64,000 nucleotides of DNA from Arenicola marina (lineage: Eukaryota > Annelida > Polychaeta > Arenicolidae). A program made the position numbers and the translations under genes. The notes beneath the pieces are model-generated. The model was given only the letters and a program-made list of their open reading frames with translations, was not told the DNA's origin and ran no database searches. Below are positions 48,296 to 60,959 of this stretch, in pieces. The stretch is from assembly GCA_964019135.1 (NCBI GenBank), contig OZ025248.1, positions 30,435,670 to 30,499,669 on the forward strand. Direction: 5' to 3'. Positions within the stretch are counted from its first letter, which is position 1. Each line of letters opens with the position of its first letter.

Positions 48296-50516
48296 TCAGA
48301 TAAGAAAGAGAAACTGCAATAGGCCAGTTTGGGTTATGATTTCTTTGAATATGGTTTAGGCAGACTCACTAATGCATTAAGGAATTGACCATACGTTATA
48401 TAAAAAGTGACTTCTGTAAATTAACGGATTTTATTGTTGTATAGACTTTCAAAATCGACCCATGTGACACAATATCTTCAGATTATATTTTTATTTCTCA
48501 CCAAGAACAGAAGCCTGTTTCCCTGCCATAGGCGAGGCACTGTCGGCCCAGTGACGTTACCCGTAACACAATAAGTACCTTTGACACTTTCCCGGCGAAA
48601 CTTTAATCGAATCCCTCGCTTCGCGGCACATGGGAATATCCCATTCCCTGGAACTTTATATTCCTGCGTGACAAATCAACGGTAAGTAGTCCGCCCGTAG
48701 TACGGATTACCGAAAAGAAGGCAAGCTATGCAAAAGGTCAATGCAGATATAGTGTGAAGATGGGAAGGCCCATGCACCCTAGTGGGCATATAGTAAGCTC
48801 GGGATAGCAGGGCTCAAGGAGGGTGTTTAAGTGGGGTGCTCGATTGCGCCCCCCCCCCCACCCCCGCGCCCCCCGCCCCTACGCCACACATCGCCAGGGT
48901 CAGGTCAGAGCGAGGAAAGAGAATCAGAGTGGGCGGGAATGTTCCCTGACTTGGTTTGTCTATTGATTGCTGCCTTCTCTTGGTTCGTGGGGGGAGGATT
49001 TGGCGGTGGATGAAGTGGCTGGAATGGGTGCTGGGGGGGGGGGGGGGAGGCTGCGGAGCGGTTGCGGGTCGAGCGAGCATTAGGAGGTCTGGGTGAGATC
49101 TCCAGAAACTCTGGGCTCCCGAACGACTTGAGGGTCCCTAGCTGTAAGATGGGTGGGTGGGGTACGAGGGTAGATAGAAAGACAGGGCTGATGGACGGTT
49201 GCAGGGGTGAGAAGGGGGTTGACGGATACAGCGGGGGGGGGGGGCGATAGTGGGAGAAGGAATTGATGGGAACAAGGGGTGGGGGAAGGGGTTGTTGGGG
49301 GCAGGGGGTAGGGCAGAGGGTTGATGGTGACAGTGGGGTAGGGGAAGGGGGTTGTTGGGACCAGGAGTGTGGGGGTTGGAGGAGGGAGTTTATGGAAACA
49401 GGGGGTATGGGAGAGGGTGGGGGATGGGGGCACGGGGCTTCTGTGCCTCATCGATTGCCCAGTCGTTGGATTCTATTTTCTGGCCACAAAGGCCTGGTAA
49501 ACCCCGGGCATTTGATGGACTTGCCGGGGGGCCGGTGGGCTTAAGGTCCGGGGCTTCACTGCTGGAGGCCAGCGGCAGGGGACGTGGAGGGCGGCAGAGT
49601 CGGGGTCGGGGAGGTGAGGGGTGGGGGGAGGGGGAGGAGAGGAGGGACCCTCCGTGGTTCCGCTCGGTCCGCCCGGATTAGGCCCTAGATTGGAGAGTAG
49701 CGGCGCAAAGTTCGGTTTAACGGAGCGGGAAATACCATATTTATACAGTTCGTGCTCCGGCTATGTGCTACGCTCGGGCGATGCCAGTGATATGTATGGG
49801 TCACAGAGAGGCGGTCAGATCGCTTTGGACCAGGCTGACCAACTCTCTGAACAGAATGGAAATTGCCTGATATAAATCGACAAACAGGCATTCGACTGTA
49901 GATCTTTAGCGGCTCACTTTGTAGTCCAATCTTTTATTTGCTCACAGGAATCCAGGTGGGTAGGGTGGGGGGGGGGGTGCATGGTGTTCGGTATGATACG
50001 TGGATGGGCTAGGTGGGAAAGAGGGGAAGCATTTGCATCCCCCAATTTAGTTGCGAAGCAAAGTCAGGTGGTCTGACCATCTCTTAATAGTTTTAGAGCG
50101 CACCCCCCCCCCACCCAACCCATATGGGTTATATATATATATATTTGCCATTTTATTTTACTCTGTTGCCATTGATAGCTTAACATATTTATTATGCGAG
50201 TAATGAAAGTGGTTTAGAACTGGCTGAGTTTGATGCACAGCTTTTGCCCAGCTAAAAGTATTTTATGTGAGGTTTTCAGTGTTAGCTTTGACTCAATTCT
50301 CAGGCCATATATCTAATCCTACCTCCTCGCGGAACATCTTGGGCAAGCATATGTATTCCTTACAATATGGATTCTGGCCAAATAACCGGTCTCCTGTGTG
50401 GGTCACGTCCTTTCGCTTCCAGTATCGATCCAAGGTAAAGCAGCGTTTTTGCTTTTAATTCATACTTTTGAAATCCTGTTTAATCCGTCTCAATTTAAAT
50501 TTTCATTTATTTACAT
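48296..50516. other. Single-copy sequence with a G-rich centre, no gene recognised
   Basis: C run near 48850, G run near 49031, and irregular G-rich repeats at about 49200-49440 (GGGTTGTTGGG-type). A TA tract lies near 50130. Frames in the G-rich part are compositional. Confidence 0.4.
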
Positions 50517-51196
50517 ATGGCAACGCACAACGTCATGAAGTGCTGACGTGGTTTGTATAGAGAACACAACGTCATAAATTGCTGACATGGTTTGTAAAGA
50601 GAACACAACGTCATAAAGTGTTGACATGGTTTGTAAAGAGAACACAACGTCATAAAGTGTTGACATGGTTTGTAAAGAGACCACAACGTCATAAAGAGCT
50701 GGCACAGTTTGTGGTTTGTAAAGAGAACACAACGTCATGAAGTGCTGACTTGGTTGGTAAATAGAGCACAACGTCAAAAAGTACTGACATAGTTTGTAAA
50801 TAGAACACAACGCCATAAAGTGCTGACATGGTTTGTAAGGAGACCACAACGTTATAAAGTGCTGACATGGTTTGTAAGGAGACCACACTGTTATAAAGTG
50901 CTGACATGGTTTGTGGTTTGTAAAGAGAACACAACGTCATAAAGTGCTGACACGGTTTGTGGTTTGTAAAGAAATCACAACGTCATAAAGTGTTGACATG
51001 GTTTGTAATGAGAACACAACGTCATAAACTGCTGACATGTTTTGTAAAGAGACCACAACGTCATAAAGTGCTGACATGGTTTGTAAAGAAAACACAACGT
51101 CATAAATTGCTGCCATGTTTGTAAGAGACCACAACGTCGTAAAGTGCTGAAATTGTTTGTAAAGAGAACACAACGTCGTAAAGTGCTGACAGATGT
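50517..51196. repeat. 39-bp minisatellite, about 17 copies
   Basis: The unit contains ATAAAGTGCTGACATGG, TTTGTAAAGAGA and CACAACGTC. Three units carry an extra GTTTGTGGTTTGTA duplication. It ends 38 bp before the left end of the next TIR element. Confidence 0.93.
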
Positions 51197-51233
51197 CATC
51201 AACGCGAGTCACACCGTGCCGTATATATATATA

Positions 51234-52300
51234 AGGCAAAGTGGGCTAATCTCGATCCTTGGGTAACCTCGACCCCCCCCCCCCCCCACCCACACATGCT
51301 ATTTTAGTTGACGACGTCATCAATCTAATTCTTTCCCCCGAATTGGTTTTTCGATCACAATTTTAGGGATACCCCTGATACCTAGACACAGAGACGCTGG
51401 ATAATAGGCATGTAATTGTTTATCAAATTTAAATTAAATAAGTCCTGCAACCCAAAGTTAACAGGTGCATACGCAGCTTATTTCAAAAGTTAAGACACGT
51501 GAGTTTCAAAAACAAGCAGTATGCCTTATTAGCACTGTTTATGAGAACTTATTTTATAATAAAGAGTGACAGCAGACGATGTTTACAACAGGTGTGACAT
51601 CATGACAATTCTTCCCCAGATCGACCTTGACCTTGGGAGAGATCGAGGTTACCCCACCTTTTTCACGGCCGTGGTCTAACCTCGATCCCCGCTTTAATTT
51701 AACATAATTTTCTAATAATATATGTTATGAAATACACAATTTTTTAGCAGTTGATGGTCACAAATACATGCAACAATAACGGTCCGGCCCTGCTTCCGCA
51801 TAATCGGACGTAAACTAATATTCAGATGTGTTGTAACATAAAGGATTTACTTTGGCATCGTAACACATCCGTTCCAAATGGCATTTCTTTGGCGTGATGA
51901 CCATAAAGTATTCTATATTTGCGTTATGACTGCCGTGGAATAAGACTAATAAATATAGATACATGGGACCGTTTTATCTATCGTTGCGCAGTAGAAACAC
52001 AGTTATGTGAATTAATATTTTTGCTTTCACACACTAACGATCACGATACGCAGATTCAGTCACCCAGCTATCCCAGGGGGTCGAGGTTAGACCACAGGGA
52101 TCGAGATTCGACCATGCCCCCCACTGCCTTTCAAAAAGTGAGCACTCCCCACATACTGCAGATGTTTTGGTTTTTTCTATTGAAACATATTATTGGAATA
52201 CCACTGAATACTGTTTGAACAAAAAATACGTTCATTTCACATTATTGAAGAAAATAGACGCTTTTTCGTCTTAAGGAATCGAGAGTAGCCCACTTTGCCT
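51234..52300. mobile_element. Non-autonomous TIR element of about 1.07 kb with subterminal motif copies
   Basis: The left end AGGCAAAGTGGGCTA, followed by ATCTCGATCCTT, matches the reverse complement of the right end (AGGCAAAGTGGGCTA, then CTCTCGATTCCT) over about 27 bp with few mismatches. The motif CTAACCTCGATCC and close variants recur inside in both orientations near 51262, 51636, 51675, 52078 and 52098, as transposase-binding subterminal repeats often do. No transposase frame is present. No clear target duplication is seen, so I leave the superfamily open. Confidence 0.72.
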
Positions 52301-52404
52301 ACCATTATATTTTCAGAAATGTTGTTAAGTTTTTATTATAATAAATGCTTTAAAATATATTTGAAAGCGCAGACGTCAGCATTCGCCAGATTGCGTTTCA
52401 TTTT

Positions 52405-52736
52405 ACTAACGGACTAACGGACTGATGGACTGACGGACTAATGGACTAACGGACTAACGGACTGACGGACTAATGGACTAACGGACTGATGGACTAACGG
52501 ACTAACGGACTGACGGACTAATGGACTGACGGACTAATGGACTGACGGACTAACGGACTGATGGACTGACGGACTAACGGACTGACGGACTGATGGACTG
52601 ACGGACTGACGGACTAACAGGCTAACGGACTAACGGACTGGCGGACTGACGGACTGACGGACTGACGGACTGACGGACTGACGGACTGATGGACTGACAG
52701 ACCGACGGACTGACAGACTGACAGACTGACGGACTA
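52405..52736. repeat. 8-bp repeat (GGACTGAC / GGACTAAC / GGACTGAT)
   Basis: About 41 units with three interchangeable variants. Confidence 0.93.
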
Positions 52737-54655
52737 AACAGTGTAACGGCTTGAGATGGACTTAAAGGCACTCGTAACATGTAAATAGCACATATTATCA
52801 AAGACTGCTTGAGGGTCGGGGTATGAAAGCAGGCTAGGTTGGACATTGTTGTGGGGTCGGTCCGTGCATGCAGCTAGGGCAAGATCCTATAACTCTATAG
52901 ATTGACGGAGCCCAGCGTGGTGACAGGTGGATCTCTCACGGAACACTCCACACCACGGACAGCCGTAAAAAAAACAGACCAAACGTGACTGCACCTTGCT
53001 GGGACAATTATTGGTGAGTGGTCCGCTATGCACAGCCCGTGCTCAGTATTCCGGGGACAGTGCCGCGGATACAAAAAACCGGGTCACGTGTTTAATGCAA
53101 TCCGACGCCGCTGTCGGAAGCGCGCTGCCAAGTGTCTGGCGGCCACGTGGAGGGTGGGCGATAATAAAGGCAGGACGCCGTGCCTGTTACGTCGCCGGCG
53201 GCATGCAGTGACTCCATCTAGCGTCTGTCGTAAAACTAGCAAAACTGGCATCGGTGGCGACAGTATGCACTTTCGTGAGGAGTTTGTTTATTCTAACAAC
53301 AGATGGCGGCCATCGTTAATTCAATTTCTTCGCGACCTGAATGAATGCACTGCAGGACCATTTTATAATTACCAGGGGAAAAAATCCAACGCTTGAGGTG
53401 CCATCGTTTGGCTACTCTTACCGTAAATAAACGCCAAGCATCAATGCATAAATGAGGCCTCCTTATACCGCTGCCATTGACGAACACAATAATATGAGTG
53501 TTTGTGATCTGACGTTCCCAATGCCAAAACGATAGCGCAGATCATATAATGCATCCATCGACTGAAAGCTATGAGAGCACATACCATGCAGTGTCGGGTA
53601 ACCCCATGCATATATGAAACGATTGACTGGTTATCCACTCATCGTTAATCCCAGAATGCCACAAGCGTGTTATATTCAACATAATATAGTATGCATAGGA
53701 GTGTGCCCTACGTAGGCGGCACATCATCCAGGATTACAAAGATCAGTGGTGAATAAAAAATGAAAGGTTTAGTTGTAATAAAATGTGCCAGGAATCCTCA
53801 CGTCTGCATAACAAGAAATCGAATCACAGAAACATTTAAAATTTGAAATCCCTTCACTACATGCAATTCCGCTATGTTAAATGACATTGAAAATAACGCC
53901 AGTTTCATAAATGCAGTCACTGTATTCTAGACGCAGCGACGACGGCTGGGATGCATAGAGTTACGGAGTTGCGTGCATGGTTGCTTGGTTAGCGAAACTT
54001 ATCGACAAGTCAGCTAACCGACGTCGATGGTTATTGGCAATAATATCAGACAGTCCTGTTCGAACGTTTTGGTTGTTCCGTTCATGTAGCCCATGTCGGC
54101 GTATATCTGATTATCGCCTCAGGTAGGAGGCTTGTTAGGCTGAGTGAAAATAAACAGCTATCCGTACCAATCTTTGTATCGACAACCCCTCAGCCAAATA
54201 CGCGCATATATATTTAGCACTTTAATCGGTATCATATACCGCGAGACTTATTCACTAACCCATGTGGACCCACCAATTAATGACCTGATGACAACATCCG
54301 GTCAGTGACGTCCGTTGTTTGAATCTGGCCAGTACCCCTGCCCCCCCCCCCCCCCCCCCCCACGCCCCCGCCCCGGTCGGGCGGCAATATATAGTGACGG
54401 TCTCGGGATCCTGGGGTGCTTTTCCGGGGACATTCCACGAAATTCCCCAATCGATATTGATGGTGAGTGAGGAGACGGAGGTCACGGTCACGATCCCGGC
54501 ATACACCGCGGCTAATCTAAAACCCTTCCCCGGGTCGCCTTGCCATTCGTCGCCCTTGCCCGTGCTGCATGCTCATTGTCAGCGGGGCGATGCATTATCA
54601 CGACAATGTGTCCATGGTGGTGCTGTACAATGAGTACTGTTTCCATGGCAATCCA
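52737..54655. other. Single-copy sequence, no gene recognised
   Basis: A 122-codon + strand frame at 53028-53396 is rich in Arg and Cys but matches no family I know. A C run of more than 20 lies near 54340-54362. Confidence 0.4.

Positions 54656-54656
<1 letters not shown>

Positions 54657-54700
<44 letters not shown>
54657..54700. repeat. TA dinucleotide microsatellite
   Basis: About 22 uninterrupted TA units. Confidence 0.95.
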
Positions 54701-54706
<6 letters not shown>

Positions 54707-55019
54707 AGATTGAACTTATGAGGTACTTTTACTTGTGAGGCTGCGACGGCTACAACCCTAACTTGTGAAGGCGCCCTTGTGAGATACAAACAGTACCTCG
54801 TAAGTGCCCATTACAGCGGTTTCTAAAACGAACTTGTGAGGTAAATATATGATAGGGCCTAGATATGTACATGACCTTCTGCATTTTAACACAAAGGCAA
54901 CCCACTGCCAGATAAATTACCAGACCTTTTGCGTTGCGACATACAGTGTTCTTCTGTACATTATGGCAGTTCGATACAATAAAACCACGGGTATTGTATT
55001 TAACTGTGCGAACGGCGTA
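54701..55019. repeat. Scattered copies of the ACTTGTGAGGTAC motif
   Basis: Between 54716 and 54845 the motif occurs about six times in both orientations with irregular spacing (ACTTATGAGGTAC, ACTTGTGAGGC, GTACCTCGTAAGT, ACTTGTGAGGTAA and others). It is the core of the regular array that begins at 55020. Confidence 0.6.
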
Positions 55020-56960
55020 TTCTTTCAGCATACATATTTGATACCTCCCAAGTACTATAGAAACTGCAGACATATTTGATACCTCCTAAGTACTATAGTA
55101 ACTTCAGACATATTTGGTACCTCACAAGTACTGTACAAACGGCAGACATATATTTCTGCCGTTTTTACAGTACTTGTGATGTATTAAACATTTCTGCCGT
55201 TTCTACAGTACTTGTGATGTACCTAAGATGTCTGCCGTTTCTACAGTACTTGCGGGGTATCAAATATGTCAGCCGTGTTTACAGTACTTGTGAGATACCA
55301 AGTATGTCTGCAGTTTGTACAGTACTTGTGAGGTATCAAATATGTTCGCTGTTTCTACAGTACTTGTGAGGTGCCAGATATGTCTGCAGTTTGTACAGTA
55401 CCTGTGAGGTACCAAATATGTCTGCACTTTCTACAGTGCTTAGATAGCATCAAATATGTCTGCAGTTTTCACAGTACTTGTGAGGTACCAAATATGTTTG
55501 CAGTTTGCACAGTACTTGTGAGGTACCAAATATGTCTGCAGTTTGTACAGTAGTTGTAAGGTACCAAATATGTCTGCAGTTTCCAAAGTGCTTAGAATGT
55601 ATCAAATATGTTTGCAGTTTTTACAGTACTTGTGAGGTACCAATAATGTCTGCAGTTTGAGCAGTATTTGTGAGGTACCAAATATGTCTGAATTTTCTAC
55701 AGTACTTGTGAGGTGTCAAATATTTCTGCCGTTTCTACAGTACTTGTGAGGTGCCAGATATGTCTGCAGTTTCTACAGTGCTTAGAAGGCATCAAATATG
55801 TCTGCAGTTTGTAAGTACCTGTGAGGTACCAAATATGTCTGCAGTTTGTACAGTACTTGTGAGGTACCAAGTATGTCTGCAGTTTCTACAGTGCTTAGAA
55901 GGCATCAAATATGTCTGCAGTTTTCACAGTACTTGTGAGGTACCAAATATGTTTGCAGTTTGCACAGTACTTGTGAGGTACCAAATATGTCTGCAGTTTG
56001 TACAGTGGTTGTAAAGTACCAAATATGTCTGCAGTTTCTACAGTGCTTAGAATGTATCAAATATGTTTGCAGTTTTTACAGTACTTGTGAAGTACCAAAT
56101 ATGTCTGCAGTTTGCACAGTACTTGTAAGGCACCAAATATGTCTGCAGTTTGAGCAGTATTTGTGAGGTACCAAATATGTCTGAAGTTTCTACAGTACTT
56201 GTGAGGTGTCAAATATTTCTGCCGTTTCTACAGTACTTGTGGGGTACCAAATATGTCCGTTGTTTCTACAGTGCCTGTGAGGTACCAAACATGTGTGCAG
56301 TTTCTACAGTACTTGTGATGTACCTAACATGTCTGCAGTTTGTACAGTACTTGTTAGGTACCAAATATGGAGACATATTTGGTACCTCACAAGTACTGTG
56401 AAAACTGCAGTCATATTTGATACTTTCTAAGCACTGCAGAAACTGAAGATATATTTGGTACCTCAGAAGTACTGTAGAAACTGCAGACATATTTGGTACC
56501 TCACTGTAGAAACTGCAGAAATATTTGGTACCTCACAAGTAGTGTACACACTGCAGGCATGTTTGGTACATCACAAGTACTGTAGAAACGACAGAAATAT
56601 TTAATATATCACAAGTACTGTAAAAACGGCTGATATATTTGACACCTCACAAGCACTGTAGAAACGGCAGACATATTTGGTACCTCACAAGTACCGTAGA
56701 ACGGCAAAATATTTGATACCTCACAAGTACTGTACAAACTGCAGACATATTTGGTACCTCAGGTACTTACAAAGTGCAGACAAGTTAGGTACATCACAAG
56801 TACTGTAGAAACGGCAGAAATATTTAATACATCACAAGTACTGTAAAAAGGGCAGAAATATTTAATACATCACAAGTACTCTAAAAACGGCAGATATTTG
56901 ATGCCTTACAAATACTGTAGAAACGGCAGATATGTTTGATACCTCACAAGATAGAAAAGT
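55020..56960. repeat. 38-bp minisatellite that changes orientation twice
   Basis: Units combine ACTTGTGAGGTACCAAATAT and GTCTGCAGTTTGTACAGT. From 55020 to about 55160 they lie in reverse orientation, from about 55160 to 56370 in forward orientation, and from about 56370 to 56960 in reverse again. Both switch points are palindromes (around 55150 and 56366). The array therefore has long inverted repeats that could form cruciforms. Confidence 0.9.
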
Positions 56961-57034
56961 AGGCACGGGCACTGTATCTGACTATGCAAAAGGTCAATTA
57001 ATTTATCCGGCAAAATGTTCAGACATGCTTCAGC

Positions 57035-57304
57035 CCACTCTCACACCGCGGCAGCCCCCTCCCGCCACTCACACCGCGGGCGGGCCCCTCTCACCCCCAC
57101 GGCGGGCCCCACGCACACCACGGCGGGCCCCTCCCCCCTCTCACACAACAGCGGTCCCCTCCTTCCTCTTACACCAGGGCGGCCCCCTCCTTTCGCTCAC
57201 AGCACGGCGGCCCCCGCCTTCCTCTCACAGCATAGCGGCCCCCTCCTTTCTCTCACAGCAATGCGGCCCCCTCCTTCCTCTCACACCACGGAGGCCCGCT
57301 CTCA
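57035..57304. repeat. 28-bp GC-rich minisatellite, left part
   Basis: Diverged units of CACACCACGGCGGCCCCCTC plus CTTCCTCT. This is the left part of the array that resumes at 58053, separated by an inserted transposon. Confidence 0.9.
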
Positions 57305-58052
57305 GTGCTGACGCCCACTGGACGCGTTCGCGGCGCGGTGACGGAACTGACTCGGTTCCGGCGGCGCGGTTCGGTCGCGGTGGCTATCCTATAGCCCACT
57401 GCACGCGGTGGTCGCGCGGTGAGTGATCGTATAGCAGCTGTCTGAATTAACGGATTAGGCTATTTTTAGATCTTGGCGGTATTTTGAAACAAATGAAAGA
57501 AAAATTCTTCTAATGAGGACGCACTCATGCTGTTAACAACGGGAAGACGTCGCAAAGGGAAGAGGTGTTGGATTCAGCGCACTCTTCAAAGAAGACTGGC
57601 ACTGGGGGAATACCACAGACTCATACAGGAGCTGAAAATTGCAAACAATGAGAGGTTTCGGACCTGAGTTTACTTCAAACTGACGCCAGTGCAATTTCAA
57701 AAGTTGCTGGATCTGGTTGGGGGAGCCCTGTATCATGTCTCCACCAACTTTCGCGCGTCTTTGTGTCTGGAACAAAAGGCTTTTGCCGCCATGTTGGAGA
57801 GTGGGCATCGCGCTGAATTTTATTCTTTTTTCGGATTGGCTGAAATGTCGACGGCGCGCCGACTGACGACCGAAAAATAGAACATGTCCTATCTCACCGC
57901 GGAGCCTCGACGGTACCGCGACGGCACCGCGACGGTGCCGTCCCGCTGACGCGTGCAGTGGGCGTTAGCCAAGCGCAACTCAACTGTCCTAGTTTTCCGC
58001 GCCGCGTCAGTTTCGTCGCCGCGCCGCAAACGCGTCCAGTGGGCGTTAGCAC
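57305..58052 (+). mobile_element. PIF/Harbinger-type DNA transposon derivative inserted in the 28-bp array
   Basis: The ends are inverted repeats GTGCTRACGCCCACTGG, continuing with similarity for about 45 bp. The flanks are a 3-bp duplication TCA (57302-57304 and 58053-58055). Removing the element and one TCA restores CCCGCTCTCACACTGCGG, a sequence that occurs uninterrupted in the same array near 58148. A second inverted pair, GCCCACTGCACGCG, lies exactly 81 bp inside each end (57394 and, inverted, ending 57963). The interior holds a truncated Harbinger nuclease frame. TCA differs from the usual TWA target of this superfamily. The 748-bp length and missing catalytic region show it is non-autonomous. 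Confidence 0.85.
57510..57880 (+). pseudogene. Truncated PIF/Harbinger transposase fragment
   Basis: The + strand frame reads KRCWIQRTLQRRLALGEYHR, then LIQELKIANNERFR, an in-frame stop, then YFKLTPVQFQKLLDLV and STNFRASLCLEQK. This is the recognisable N-terminal region of Harbinger-type nucleases (W-hydrophobic-R, GEYH, L.EL, F.YF.M, F..LL..V, TNFR, I.PE.RL pattern). Family similarity stops at LEQK, and the DDE catalytic region is absent. The remaining 30 or so codons to the stop at 57878-57880 look like unrelated terminal sequence. It cannot encode an active transposase. Confidence 0.8.
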
Positions 58053-60912
58053 TCACACTGCGGCGGCCCCCTCCTTCCTCTCACACCACGCGGCCCCCTC
58101 CTTCCTCTCACACCATGGCGGCCCCCTCCTTCCTCTAACACCACGGCGGCCCGCTCTCACACTGCGGCGGCCCCCTCCTTCCTCTCACACCACGCGGCCC
58201 CCTCCTTCCTCTCACACCATGGCGGCCCCCTCCTTCCTCTCACACCACGGCCGCTCCCTCCTTTCTCTTACACCACGCGGCTCCATCCTTCCTCTCACAG
58301 CACGCGGCCCCCTCCTTCCTCTAACACCACGGCGGCCCGCTCTCACACTGCGGCGGCCCCCTGCTTCCTCTCACACCATGGCGGCCCCCTCCTTCCTCTC
58401 ACACCACGGCGGCTCCCTCCTTTCTCTTAAACCACGCGGCTCCATCCTTCCTCTCACAGCACGCGGCCCCCTCCTTCCTCTAACACCACGGCGGCCCGCT
58501 CTCACACTGCGGCGGCCCCCTCCGTCCTCTCACAGCACGCGGCTCCCTCCTTCCTCTCACACCATGGCGGCCCCTCCTTCCTCTCATACCACGGCGGCCC
58601 CCTCCTTCGTCTCACACCACGCGGCTCCCTCCTTCGTCTCACGCCACGGCGGCCCGCTCTCACTCTACGGCGGCCCCATCCTTCCTCACAGCACGCGGCC
58701 CCCTCCTTCCTCTAACACCACGGCGGCCCGCTCTCACACTGCGGCGGCCCCCTCCTTCCTCTCACACCACGCGGCTCCCTCCTTCCTCTCACACCATGGC
58801 GGCCCCTCCTTCCTCTCACACCACGGCGGCCCCCTCCTTCGTCTCACACCACGCGGCCCCCTCCTTCTTCTCACGCCACGGCGGCCCGCTCTCAGACTAC
58901 GACGGCCCCCTCCTTCCTCTCACATTACGCGGCCCCCTCCTTCGTCTCACGTCACGGCGGCCCGCTCTCACACCACGGCGGCCCCCTCCTTCCTCTCACA
59001 CTACGCGGCCCCCTCCTTCCTCTCACACCACGGCGGCTCGCTCTCACACTACGACGGCCCCTTCCTTCCTCTCACACCACGCGGCCCCCTCGCACTACGG
59101 CGGCCCCCTACTTCCTCTCACACCACGGCGGCCCCCTCCTTCCTCTCACACCACAGTGGCCCCCTCCTTCCTCTCACACCACGCGGCCCTCTCCTTCCTC
59201 TCACACCACGACGGCCCTCTCTCACACCACGCGGCCCCCTCCTTCCTCTCACACCACCGCGGCCCCCTCCTTCCTCTCACACCACGGCGGCCCCCTCCTT
59301 CCTCTCACACCACGGCGGCCCCCTCCTTCCTCTCACACCACGGCGGCCCCCTCCTTCCTCTCACACCACGGCGGCCCCCTCCTTCCTCTCACACCACGGC
59401 GGCCCCCTCCTTCCTCTCACACCACGGCGGCCCCCTCCTTCCTCTCACACCACGGCGGCCTCCTCCTTCCTCTCACACCACGGCGGCCCCCTCTCACACC
59501 ACGGCGGCCCCCTCCTTCCCCTCACACCACGGCGGCCCCCTCCTTCCTCTCACACCACGGCGGCCTCCTCCTTCCTCTCACACCACGGCGGCCCCCTCTC
59601 ACACCACGGCGGCCCCATCCTTCCTCTCACACCACGGCGGTCCCCTCCTTCCTCTCACACCACGGCGGCCCCCTCCTTCCTCTCACACCACGGCGGCCTC
59701 CTCCTTCCTCTCACACCACGGCGGCCCCCTCCTTCCTCTCACACCACGGCGGCCCCCTCCTTCCTCTCACACCACGGCGGCCCCCTCCTTCCTCTCACAC
59801 CACGGCGGCCTCCTCCTTCCTCTCACACCACGGCGGCCCCCTCTCACACCACGGCGGCCCCCTCTCACACCACGGCGGCCCCCTCCTTCCTCTCACACCA
59901 CGGCGGCCCCCTCCTTCCTCTCACACCACGGCGGCCCTCTCTCACACCACGCGGCCCCCTCCTTCCTCTCACACCACGGCGGCCCCCTCCTTCCTCTCAC
60001 ACCACGCGGCCCCCTCTTTCCTCTCACACCACGGCGGCCCCCTCCTTCCTCTCACACCACGCGGCTCCCTCTTTCCTCTCACACCACGGCGGCCCCCTCC
60101 TTCCTCTCACACCACGGCGGCCTCCTCCTTCCTCTCACACCACGGCGGCCCCCTCCTTCCTCTCACACCACGCGGCCCCCTCCTTCCTCTCACACCACGG
60201 CGGCCCTCTCTCACACCACGCGGCCCCCTCCTTCCTCTCACACCACGGCGGCCCCCTCCTTCCTCTCACACCACGCGGCCCCCTCTTTCCTCTCACACCA
60301 CGGCGGCCCCCTCCTTCCTCTCACACCACGGCGGCCCCCTCCTTCCTCTCACACCACGGCGGCCCCCTCCTTCCTCTCACACCACGGCGGCCCCCTCCTT
60401 CCTCTCACACCATGGCGGCCCCCTCCTTCCTCTCACACCATGGCGGCCCCCTCCTTCCTCTCACACCATGGCGGCCCCCTCCTTCCTCTCACACCACGCG
60501 GCCCCCTCCTTCCTCTCACACCACGGCGACCCTCTCTCACACCACTGCGGCCCCCTCCTTCCTCTCACACCACGGCGACCCCCTCCTTCCTCTCACACCA
60601 TGGCGGCCCTCTCTCACACCACAGCGACCCCCTCCTTCCTCGCACACGACGACGGCTCCCTCCTTCCTCTCACACCACGGCGGCCCCCTCCTTCCTCTCA
60701 CACCACGGCGACCCTCTCTTACACCACTGCGGCCCCCTCCTTCCTCTCACAGCACGCGGCCCCCTCCTTCCTCTAACACCACGGCGGCCCCCTCCTTCCT
60801 CTCACACCACGGCGGCCCGTTCCTTCCTCTCACACCACGGCGACCCTCTCTTCCACCACGGCGGCCCCCTTCTTCCTCTCACATCACGCGGCCCCCTCCT
60901 TCGTCTCACACC
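58053..60912. repeat. 28-bp GC-rich minisatellite, right part, about 100 copies
   Basis: Unit CACACCACGGCGGCCCCCTC plus CTTCCTCT, with frequent shortened units (CACGCGG for CACGGCGG; loss of the CTTCCT part) and many CCATGGCGG variants. Homogeneity is highest between about 59230 and 60500. The 993- and 722-codon + strand frames (SSHTTAAPSFLSHHGGPLLP) arise because the unit lacks stops, so I reject them as genes. Confidence 0.95.
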
Positions 60913-60959
60913 AAAGAAATATTACCTCTCAATATTTAATGTTCTCATTTGTAACCAGC

